This document shows positions 5,940-13,505 of a stretch of DNA of 19,874 bases, piece after piece. Numbering within the stretch: the stretch's first letter is position 1; every line of letters begins with the position of its first letter. Origin of the DNA: Candidatus Poribacteria bacterium (lineage in GTDB: Bacteria > Poribacteria > DTPJ01). The DNA lies in contig DTPJ01000396.1 in assembly GCA_011334435.1 (NCBI GenBank), positions 1 to 19,874 of the forward strand. Reading direction: 5' to 3'. The notes under the pieces were generated by a model, which saw only the letters and a program-made list of their open reading frames with translations, was not told the DNA's origin and made no database searches. Made by a program: the position numbers and the translations under genes.

Positions 5940-7850
5940 TTATGGCAGTTTTATTAAATCCCAAGGCGCCCAATAATTATAAAGGTCTCTTGCTGCGGTA
6001 GTCCATATAACAAGCTTTTTACTTTGGATAACGTTTGCACCTCTTCTAGCAAGATTTTTCCTAATTCCCGGACCGCTACCATAGGCAACCATCAAATCCA
6101 CTGGCATCCCTAACTCTTTTGCTATATGAGCTGATAGTCCTGCATATTTAGGGTCTTCAACCTCAAAAACTCCACAGAAACTATCTCCTAATATAACAAT
6201 TGGACTGGATTCATCGTCCTTATAAATACTGCCATCAGGGTTTAACACCTGTTGTGCAACAAGGGACATCGGACGATAAGTTATCTTTTCGTTATCTGGT
6301 AACATATCCCTTATGTCTCCGCCTCTATTAAATTTAACCTCTTTAATCTTGTATTGGATAGGTTTCTTGCAGACATCACTGAACCAAGGATATTTTTTGA
6401 TCTTGTCTGCGATAATTTTCGCCGATATATACGCCCCATTAGGTGACCAATGAGTGTCCTGTTTCATATAAATAGATTCATCGTCTTTTCTCGCATTGAC
6501 AAGGGCTGGCAATAGATCAACTACTTCAACGCCTGCGGATTCTAACTCCAACATAAGTTTACGGGTATATGGTGTCACATAAGGGTTATCAGGCGAAGAG
6601 ATCTTATCTGAAATCTTATCGGGATAGATCTCAGTTTTTTCAGGGATAATGACGAAAAGGAAATCAATACCTTTTGCTTTAAGCTGGTTTTTGAAGTCAA
6701 CGATAGCGGGAAATGGGTCTCTGTTATTCTGTTGTTTTCTTAGATCACCGCTTGTCAAATATTCCATAGAGCCTCTGAAGAAAAGCTGTCCATCTTTGCC
6801 GATAAAGCCTTTGATCTCCGCTGGTCGCTCTTTCAATTTCCTTTCTATGTCTTGGCGAAATTCTGCAAGGCTTTCTGCCCATTTCTCCCAATCCCCATTG
6901 CCCCATCGTTGTAACTCTTCATTTAACCGTTGTATATTGCTCATTTCCCCTGTTTTGTTGTCTCTTTTCACTACGAAGACATTATATAAAATTGTCCCAT
7001 AAGGATTGCCACGAATGATAGCTGTTGCATTATTTATTTTTAAGCCATTAAGTTCACGGATGATCTCAGGTTCTGTCTTATCATTTGGAAATTGCCTTTG
7101 AGTTTTCATATCAAGCGTCTCTGTCTTGACGCCTTCATACCATTTAGCAGAAATTTTATAAAAGTAGTCTCTGATCTCATCGTCGGTAAGTTCATAAGCT
7201 AAATATTTGGATCTGAGTTGATTTAATAGTTCATTAGAATATTTGGATTTATCTATAAGCCCGTATATTTCCTTATAACCGTCTCCGTCTTCATCGTCAA
7301 CTTCTTTTAAGAAATCCATATTCGGTTCAAACTCTATTTTAACCCAAATCTCATTTTTTGATGATATATAAGCTGTTGCGATCTTCTGAACAGGTCTTAT
7401 AATAGCATCATTGCCCCATTTCTCTTTTGTCACGTTGAGACCGATCTTCATTAACTCTATCGTCTGATCATAATCCCAATCAGCGAGAAAGTCTATCATC
7501 GGATCCCATGCCATAGCATTGACCTTATCATCGGGAGTTAATGGAGTTTGCTCAATCTTATCTTTTATTGACGTTATTGATCCGCCAAAATTGAGATCAT
7601 TGAGTTTCGGCATATTTTGCGGTGGTGTAAGATTAGGGGAATCTGGACGATAGAAAAATGGATTTTTATCGTATGCGTTAAAATCTAAATTTGCGAGTGT
7701 AGGCTTAGTGATTAACCTCATCATAACCTTTGACTTTGTGCGCATAAATGATGAGTTAAATTTATCTATGGTAGCGGAGTCATCAGAGAAAGAATTTCCA
7801 GATATTATAAAAAGGCATAGAATAATAGTGGACAGAATTCTTATTATCAT
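5940..7850 (-). CDS. AlgX/AlgJ-like O-acetyltransferase with large N-terminal extension
   Basis: A 636-residue exported protein (numbered from the ATG at 7850). Signal peptide about 1-22, ending ISGNSFS. Residues about 30-340 are a region I do not recognise, containing an acidic loop DDEDGDGYKEIYG (185-197) like calcium-binding D-x-D-x-D-G loops. The rest is an AlgX/AlgJ SGNH-like domain: FIGKDGQLFFRG (349-360), MKQDTHWSPNG (462-472) and VILGDSFCGVF (552-562), with predicted triad D465, H467 and S557. It is the first gene of the cassette and a distant paralogue of the third, so the MBOAT gene is bracketed by two SGNH partners. The start is chosen because GGAGG (7859-7863) lies 8 bases before the ATG at 7850; the upstream ATG at 7868 lacks a site. 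Confidence 0.85.
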   Translation of the reverse strand: MIIRILSTIILCLFIISGNSFSDDSATIDKFNSSFMRTKSKVMMRLITKPTLANLDFNAYDKNPFFYRPDSPNLTPPQNMPKLNDLNFGGSITSIKDKIEQTPLTPDDKVNAMAWDPMIDFLADWDYDQTIELMKIGLNVTKEKWGNDAIIRPVQKIATAYISSKNEIWVKIEFEPNMDFLKEVDDEDGDGYKEIYGLIDKSKYSNELLNQLRSKYLAYELTDDEIRDYFYKISAKWYEGVKTETLDMKTQRQFPNDKTEPEIIRELNGLKINNATAIIRGNPYGTILYNVFVVKRDNKTGEMSNIQRLNEELQRWGNGDWEKWAESLAEFRQDIERKLKERPAEIKGFIGKDGQLFFRGSMEYLTSGDLRKQQNNRDPFPAIVDFKNQLKAKGIDFLFVIIPEKTEIYPDKISDKISSPDNPYVTPYTRKLMLELESAGVEVVDLLPALVNARKDDESIYMKQDTHWSPNGAYISAKIIADKIKKYPWFSDVCKKPIQYKIKEVKFNRGGDIRDMLPDNEKITYRPMSLVAQQVLNPDGSIYKDDESSPIVILGDSFCGVFEVEDPKYAGLSAHIAKELGMPVDLMVAYGSGPGIRKNLARRGANVIQSKKLVIWTTAARDLYNYWAPWDLIKLP

Positions 7851-7858
7851 TGTGTTTG

Positions 7859-7863
7859 CCTCC
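7859..7863 (-). promoter_or_regulatory. Ribosome binding site fixing the AlgX-like gene start
   Basis: GGAGG on the minus strand, 8 bases before the ATG at 7850. It overlaps the upstream in-frame ATG codons, so a start at 7868 would leave this strong site unused. Confidence 0.75.
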
Positions 7864-7910
7864 ATCATCAGTCGGTATTCAAAGTTATCATATGGCGAAT
7901 AAACTATGCG

Positions 7911-7940
7911 ATAATAGGTTTATCATTTATCCGTTTCCAA
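7911..7940 (-). promoter_or_regulatory. Candidate promoter for the O-acetylation cassette
   Basis: On the minus strand TTGGAA (7935-7940) and TATTAT (7911-7916) are 18 bases apart, about 60 bases before the ATG at 7850. The gap between the GT-C gene stop (8125) and this cassette is the largest between same-strand genes here (274 bases), so a promoter is expected. The rest of the gap holds only AT-rich sequence with a short ATAA run around 8030-8046, and no convincing GC-rich terminator stem. Confidence 0.3.
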
Positions 7941-8124
7941 ATTTCTTTTCTCCGCCTTCATTCAACGTTGAAAGACATATTAGGGTTGACATAGGTATAT
8001 TTTTATTATTTGAATAGAAGGGTTTATAAAAAATAAATAAATAAATGGTGAGATACTAACTAAAAACAATGCAGAATATTTAGCTATGGAATAACACAGC
8101 GTCACAGAATTTTTCCTAAATGTT

Positions 8125-10467
8125 TCAGTATCTAATCAATGGATTGAGTTTTCCACTTTCATATATATAAGCTTGCCTGCCTTTGAAATATTGTTCATAT
8201 ACTTTATGCCAATCGCTGTTGTTAAGTCCCCAAGATTTGTTTGGTCCTAATTTAAAATAGACAATATCTGCTTCGTTTAAGCTTTTAAATGGGTAGTCGC
8301 TTAATGGTGCATCTCTTGTGTATGGGATAAATATCACTGCATTGTGCAAATCCTGTTGTTTTACAATTCTTGGCAACTTTTGATAGACGTCACTCCAATT
8401 TTGATAAGGCTTGGCAATATAAACATAAGTATAAACCGTGTTTATCGTCAAAATTAATAGCAGAATAGAGATTATGACTATCGGAATTTTTGTAGGAATT
8501 TTGCGAATCCAACCATAAACTATGAACATACCACGAGCAACAATCGGGATTATCCCTAATAAAGTGCATTCCGTATAATATCTTGCATTGACAGGTGTAA
8601 CGCCCCAAGTTGATCCCTCAAAATAGAAAAAGAAATATAAAGCTAAATTAAATATTAAAAATGAGAAAAAGAAAAAGTCAAAGCGATTTCTTGATGAGTG
8701 AAATAGCGGTATAAGCATTAAAATAATCGGAAATGCTAACGGAATAACGCGGATAGTCAAAAAACGTTCATGTGATTGCCAGTTTGCTGAGAAATGAGTC
8801 TCAATATCAAAATCGTTGGCAGATGTAACTTGATATAACCTATTAGCTTGATCATCTGCGAAGATATTTCTGTTTGTATCAGCCTTTACATTTAGCCCTG
8901 ATCCCGTTATTTCCCATTTTTTCGGTTCAAGATACCATTTCCAAACCTCTTTGAGTTGTCCTTTGAATTCATCGCTTACAAGTGTTCCGTTTGAATCTGA
9001 GTTGACCTTGAAAAAACCATATTTTATATCCAAATTACCCGAGTTTGGATTAACGCCTGCAAAGATACCGACTTCATAAGGAGGTTTTAGTGACATATTC
9101 GTTGGACCAACTTCAATCCAATCTTTATCTGTATCTGTCTTGAAATAGCCGAAGTATTGATCGCCGTGCTTTACAATACGCATAGAAAGTTCCGCTTTGC
9201 CGTATGAGCAGGAAAAGCCTTGTGCAGAGCCAGTAAGTCCTGGACTGGATTGGTCATTCCTAGTCTGAAATTGTATAACACCAGTTCCGTCTGAATGTCC
9301 CCAAAGTTTAAGTATTACCCAATTGTTATCAGTAGGGCTTTTAGCGATCAATCCTACTACAACTGAATCAGTATAAGTATGGAAAGATCGCAATATATTT
9401 GGGCGATAATATCCCCAGCCGAGAGTATTAAAACTTATGCAAGGTATCGTATGTCTCCATATCCTTTCAATTGCCCATTTTGGCGTAAACACGAAGGCGT
9501 TATCCAAGTTTGGTTCATAGCTTTCCATACGTTTGCCAAAGCCAATTTTATCATAAGGCTGTGCTACGTTATGTGTAAATTTAAGCGGACTGCCTGTAAA
9601 GTAGTAATTCCACGCCATACAAAGAACCATCATAAACGCAAATGGCAATAGGAATATAAGCATTCTGTTTAAAAAAACACCATTAATAGAGAATTCACGA
9701 GAAGGTATATATACGCTCATTTTCCTTAACGTTTTAAGGTTGATCATTTGCTTGATGTTTAATTTCGTTATCCAATAAATCGCCATAATCGCACCAGCAA
9801 CACCAAATGCAATTGCAGGCATAGGTCGCGTATTAAAAGCATATCCAAGTGAAAATCCAGAAGCTATTGGAAGTAGCCAATTCTTTCTTTTTCGCAAAGC
9901 ACTTATAATGCTCTGAGGAAATCTTTTTGGCGATCTGTAATATGATTTGTAAGTATTATTAACAGGATTGATATTTTTCAATGTCATTATTAGACATAAC
10001 ACATATATAGCCAAATAAAATCTGCTAACCGATTCGCTAAACCAGTTACAACCCATACCAAGAGTTGCTGGCGAGATAAGCCCTAAAATGATTGCGATTA
10101 AAGCTATTGTCTTATTGTAAGATTTAAGGACTATTAGGTATAGAAAAAGTAAAGCTAATCCTGTGGCGATTGCTGGGATTATCCACGGGGCATTGAAGAA
10201 TTCGCCGAACATAAGCATAAACGCATTGCCGAAAGGATATTTTGAATACCATTTGCCGTTGAGGATATTTATATGTGGCGATGAGGAAAAGCCATATTCA
10301 GGTGGGGCAGGATAACATAATTTTCCTCTCTCAAAAATTTTTGCTTGAAAGAGATATGACACTGTGTCTGGCTCAAAATACGAGAATTTGAAGTAAATCC
10401 AGCTCAGAATAATTGAAAGCACTGTCCCTAATAAACATATTGTCAATATAATGATTTTTCTATTCAT
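8125..10467 (-). CDS. GT-C-like polytopic membrane protein with an inserted DUF1349-like beta-sandwich module
   Basis: A protein of about 780 residues. The N-terminal half has a signal-anchor helix (about 8-27), an acidic first loop with FEPDTVSYLFQAKIFERGK (E and D near 31-34, the usual catalytic position in GT-C enzymes) and about six more helices to residue 290. The C-terminal part (about 568-685) has four more helices and ARYYTECTLLGIIP, typical of polyprenyl-phosphate-sugar-dependent glycosyltransferases. Between them, about 360-565, sits a soluble extracytoplasmic segment resembling DUF1349/LamG-like sandwiches, with its halves apparently in reversed order. It likely transfers a lipid-linked sugar outside the inner membrane. 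The ATG at 10467 is used here; a GTG two codons upstream (10473) has a slightly better-placed GAG. Last gene of the seven-gene run, 38 bases after pbpC. Confidence 0.75.
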   Translation of the reverse strand: MNRKIIILTICLLGTVLSIILSWIYFKFSYFEPDTVSYLFQAKIFERGKLCYPAPPEYGFSSSPHINILNGKWYSKYPFGNAFMLMFGEFFNAPWIIPAIATGLALLFLYLIVLKSYNKTIALIAIILGLISPATLGMGCNWFSESVSRFYLAIYVLCLIMTLKNINPVNNTYKSYYRSPKRFPQSIISALRKRKNWLLPIASGFSLGYAFNTRPMPAIAFGVAGAIMAIYWITKLNIKQMINLKTLRKMSVYIPSREFSINGVFLNRMLIFLLPFAFMMVLCMAWNYYFTGSPLKFTHNVAQPYDKIGFGKRMESYEPNLDNAFVFTPKWAIERIWRHTIPCISFNTLGWGYYRPNILRSFHTYTDSVVVGLIAKSPTDNNWVILKLWGHSDGTGVIQFQTRNDQSSPGLTGSAQGFSCSYGKAELSMRIVKHGDQYFGYFKTDTDKDWIEVGPTNMSLKPPYEVGIFAGVNPNSGNLDIKYGFFKVNSDSNGTLVSDEFKGQLKEVWKWYLEPKKWEITGSGLNVKADTNRNIFADDQANRLYQVTSANDFDIETHFSANWQSHERFLTIRVIPLAFPIILMLIPLFHSSRNRFDFFFFSFLIFNLALYFFFYFEGSTWGVTPVNARYYTECTLLGIIPIVARGMFIVYGWIRKIPTKIPIVIISILLLILTINTVYTYVYIAKPYQNWSDVYQKLPRIVKQQDLHNAVIFIPYTRDAPLSDYPFKSLNEADIVYFKLGPNKSWGLNNSDWHKVYEQYFKGRQAYIYESGKLNPLIRY

Positions 10468-10505
10468 AACCACTTAATATCTCTTTCATATTCTACACAT
10501 TTTTA

Positions 10506-12977
10506 TCACCTGACTATAAAGGTCACTTTCGCTGCGCGACCTTCATCGTCCATACACATAACGACGTGTTTTCCCACAGTTGGCGTGATAAAGACCTTTT
10601 CCGCTGGTGAACCATTAAAGATCATCTTTGAGTTCAAAAACCAATAAAGACTTCGGCTGTCGTTTGATATTGATGCAGAGAGCAATATTTTTTGATATTC
10701 CAAATCAACACCTTCACGGATTATATATTCAGAATTGTCAGACGGCGATCTGATTACAGGACCTTCTCCTGATGCAACAACTGGGCATTCAGGAAAATGA
10801 GGGGGAAGTTTATCAACTACTACTCCATTTTGTTCAAGCCAAGTAGCTATTTCAGGCGGCCATATAACGAAGGTTTTCATTTCGTAATCCCTTCCTATAC
10901 GACAATTTGAACAAAGCCTCAGTCCTGTCTCTTTATCAATTGCAATTGCCCTGTGCATGTTACACTCTTGATATGGAGAGACACCCGGAATATATAATTC
11001 AGTTTTAGAATGGGGACAATTTGGCGACATACACATTCCACTAAGCGAACAGACCTCACGCTCTTTGACATCAGATGGCTGAACATACCATTGTTTATTT
11101 GACCTCGCAGACAAGGCATTAAACAGGTCAAATAAGATAGGCGCTGCGGATTCTGAACCGACCAATGCTGGCACACCAACACCATTGAAGTTTCCTACCC
11201 AAACACCAATAGTGAACTGAGGCGTATATCCTATACTCCATGCGTCCTTATGACCATAAGAAGTGCCTGTCTTCCATGCTACCTTTGGCAAATTAACCGC
11301 AGATTCCCAACATGTTGGCAGATCAGGACGATCAACTTCTGTCAACATTTCGGTCAAAATATATGCTGTCCCTTCTCTCAAAAGCCTTCTGCTGATATTT
11401 TTGTCAAGATGCGGAGGGACGACCTCATCTGATCTAACAAAAAGCCTTAATTTGTTATCACGTTTTGTTTCCCCAATGGTCAACTTGTATGGAGAAAACC
11501 TGCCCATATCAGCCAATACCGCATAAAGATTGGTTAATTCTAATAATGTAACCTCACATCCACCTAATACAAGCGATAGTCCATAATGCTCTTTAGGTTC
11601 AGTTAAGGTTGTGATGCCTGCATTTTTGAGGAATTCATAAAGTCCATCTTCACCAAGCTTGGCGGATAGATTTATAGCAGGGATATTAAGTGAATGACGT
11701 AATGCCTCTTTTGCTGAGATAAATCCCCTATATTTTTCATCATAATTCTCAGGTTTATATCCAGAATAATCAACAGGGACATCGCTTAAGATTGACTGTG
11801 GGGATATTATACCACGATCAATGGCAAGTGCATATACAAAAGGCTTCAACGCTGACCCGGGCGATCTTGGAGACATAGCACCGTTTACTTGTCCTTCTGA
11901 TGAATTATCAAAAAAATCAACAGACGAGACCATCGCGAGAACTTCATGTGTTTCTGTATCCATGACAACGACAGCACCATTTGTAATTCCGTGTGATTTG
12001 AGAGGATCAAGACGCCTTCTGAGTGTGTCTCTTGCAAGCATTTGAATATTGATGTCTATCGTTGACATTATTTTATTTACGCCCGGATACATATCTTTCA
12101 GTTTTAAGGCAAGTTGAGGGGCATGGAAAGGCAAAGAAAATCTTTCAGTAGGTATCGGCTCGTTAATAGCTTCGTCATACTCCTGTTGACTTATTTTATG
12201 ATTTTCCAGTAGTCGTCTAAGCACTTTATCCCTTGCTTTTATAAGTAGATGTGTATTCGGTTTATTATTTATTGTCCTGTCAGGTCTTAAGATCGTTGGG
12301 GAATTTGGAATTACTGCAAGAAGTGCTGACTCGCCGAGACTTAAATTTTTCTGATCTTTATTGAAATAGAAATATGAAGCGGAGGCAGAACCTACAATAT
12401 TTCCACCATAAGGGGCTAGATTAAAATAAAAGCTGAGTATTTCGTCTTTGCTGAAAGAAAGTTCAAGCTGAAAAGCCCTGATCATCTCAATCAGTTTGCT
12501 TTTGATCGTTCTCGGTTTTGGCTCCATCATTCTAGCGACTTGCATAGTGATAGTTGACCCACCACAAACTATCTCGCCTGCTTTAATATTAGTTATCAAT
12601 GCCCTAAGAATTGATATTGGATTAACGCCGAAATGATACCTAAACCACTTATCCTCATAGTTGATAACTGCCATTTTTAGATTTGGTGATACATCATCAA
12701 TATCCGCGGGGATTCTCCACATCTGATCGGGTGCAGTGAATCCACGGAGAATTTTTCCGTTGCGATCAAATACGATCACCGATGGCATAGGTTTTAGGCG
12801 ATACATCGGTATCGGAAAGAAGATTTTTCCTATTATCATAAATAGAATAATCAGGACAGAGAAGGATAAGACGCAAAAACCGAGATATAACCCTGCCCTA
12901 AAAGCGACGTATTTTTTAGTATTTCCTGATTTAAATCGCCAAGGCATTATCAGAAATTTGAGCAATTTGATGAACAT
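10506..12977 (-). CDS. pbpC: Penicillin-binding protein 1C (bifunctional peptidoglycan glycosyltransferase/transpeptidase)
   Basis: An 823-residue class A penicillin-binding protein, numbered from the ATG at 12977. One transmembrane helix (about 30-52) precedes a GT51 domain: YEDKWFRYHFG (107-117) with catalytic E108, GGSTITMQVAR (139-149) and ELSFSKDEIL (172-181) with second Glu E172. The transpeptidase domain has SALK (375-378, acyl-enzyme Ser), SLN (429-431) and KTGTS (569-573). A Cys-containing segment (about 643-692) and a C-terminal beta domain (about 740-823) match PBP1C rather than PBP1A/1B. It polymerises and cross-links peptidoglycan in the periplasm. Slightly longer than the E. coli protein (770). 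An in-frame TTG lies at 12986, 2 bases after the stop of the preceding gene; neither start has a good binding site, so coupling is likely. No alpha-2-macroglobulin partner gene, often beside pbpC, is present. Confidence 0.93.
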   Translation of the reverse strand: MFIKLLKFLIMPWRFKSGNTKKYVAFRAGLYLGFCVLSFSVLIILFMIIGKIFFPIPMYRLKPMPSVIVFDRNGKILRGFTAPDQMWRIPADIDDVSPNLKMAVINYEDKWFRYHFGVNPISILRALITNIKAGEIVCGGSTITMQVARMMEPKPRTIKSKLIEMIRAFQLELSFSKDEILSFYFNLAPYGGNIVGSASASYFYFNKDQKNLSLGESALLAVIPNSPTILRPDRTINNKPNTHLLIKARDKVLRRLLENHKISQQEYDEAINEPIPTERFSLPFHAPQLALKLKDMYPGVNKIMSTIDINIQMLARDTLRRRLDPLKSHGITNGAVVVMDTETHEVLAMVSSVDFFDNSSEGQVNGAMSPRSPGSALKPFVYALAIDRGIISPQSILSDVPVDYSGYKPENYDEKYRGFISAKEALRHSLNIPAINLSAKLGEDGLYEFLKNAGITTLTEPKEHYGLSLVLGGCEVTLLELTNLYAVLADMGRFSPYKLTIGETKRDNKLRLFVRSDEVVPPHLDKNISRRLLREGTAYILTEMLTEVDRPDLPTCWESAVNLPKVAWKTGTSYGHKDAWSIGYTPQFTIGVWVGNFNGVGVPALVGSESAAPILFDLFNALSARSNKQWYVQPSDVKEREVCSLSGMCMSPNCPHSKTELYIPGVSPYQECNMHRAIAIDKETGLRLCSNCRIGRDYEMKTFVIWPPEIATWLEQNGVVVDKLPPHFPECPVVASGEGPVIRSPSDNSEYIIREGVDLEYQKILLSASISNDSRSLYWFLNSKMIFNGSPAEKVFITPTVGKHVVMCMDDEGRAAKVTFIVR

Positions 12978-12988
12978 ATTAGTCAACT

Positions 12989-13447
12989 TTAAGATTCTGT
13001 TCTTAGAGGTTTATGTCTTCCTTTTGTAGCTAAAAAAGCACATAAAATAATCAATATCGCACCGACAATTAGGAATATTAATCCCCAGCTAATATGCACA
13101 TGCTCAATTGCGATATTAGTTAATTTTTTTGTGAGTTTAGCTGTTAATTTCTCGCCTAATATTTTTTCAGCAGTTGATCTGGCAGAGTATAGCTTTCTTA
13201 TGACTTGAATTCCTCTAACGGATACAACCGCCAAAAGTGCAAAGCCAGAAAACCACAAAAGAATGTAACGTTTTGCTACGACAAGAAAGATGGATATAAC
13301 CGCGATCAGTATTACAATAATCGCTTCTAATTTGCTGTTATCATAAAAACTTATTCCACCGACAAGAGGGATTTTCACAAGCGGGATAAATACGCCAAGA
13401 ATCAAAAGTATTGAGCCGATTATACCAATTATCTGCTTAAAGCCCAT
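12989..13447 (-). CDS. Small four-helix membrane protein of unknown function
   Basis: A 152-residue protein I cannot assign to a named family. It has four predicted transmembrane segments, about 6-27, 40-58, 62-80 and 120-143. Between helices 3 and 4 is a basic, helix-prone loop (about 84-115) with repeated KLTAKLTKKLT, which may lie along the membrane surface. The pattern of hydrophobic N terminus, short GGISFYDN turn, then an Ile/Val/Leu-rich helix pair recalls small 'zinc-ribbon plus membrane' or DUF-type proteins, but there are no cysteines for a zinc site. The ATG has a clear AAGGAG 6 bases upstream. It sits between the histidine kinase (58 bases) and pbpC (11 bases), which suggests an envelope-related role by association only. 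Confidence 0.7.
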   Translation of the reverse strand: MGFKQIIGIIGSILLILGVFIPLVKIPLVGGISFYDNSKLEAIIVILIAVISIFLVVAKRYILLWFSGFALLAVVSVRGIQVIRKLYSARSTAEKILGEKLTAKLTKKLTNIAIEHVHISWGLIFLIVGAILIILCAFLATKGRHKPLRTES

Positions 13448-13505
13448 ATTTTACTCCTTATAATACTCATAATTGAATTGAGACACATTACTTGATTTTC
13501 CAAAG

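Noticed and set aside
6649..7002. A 117-codon plus-strand open frame opposite the AlgX-like gene
   Set aside because: Antisense shadow of a clearly coding frame; no motif, no start signal.
4484..7850. Alginate biosynthesis locus
   Set aside because: Only the acetylation functions are present; no alg8/alg44-type polymerase, epimerase or lyase gene is visible, so alginate-specific gene names are not assigned.
7986..7991. A plus-strand TTGACA that could be a -35 box
   Set aside because: No -10 box stands at 16-18 bases and no plus-strand gene follows.
8030..8046. Short ATAA microsatellite in the gap before the O-acetylation cassette
   Set aside because: About four units in a very AT-rich gap; no second copy or inverted partner, so it is not reported as a feature.
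10919..11185. An 88-codon minus-strand frame inside pbpC
   Set aside because: It sits in another frame within the conserved Cys-containing PBP1C segment, and the pbpC frame carries all motifs.
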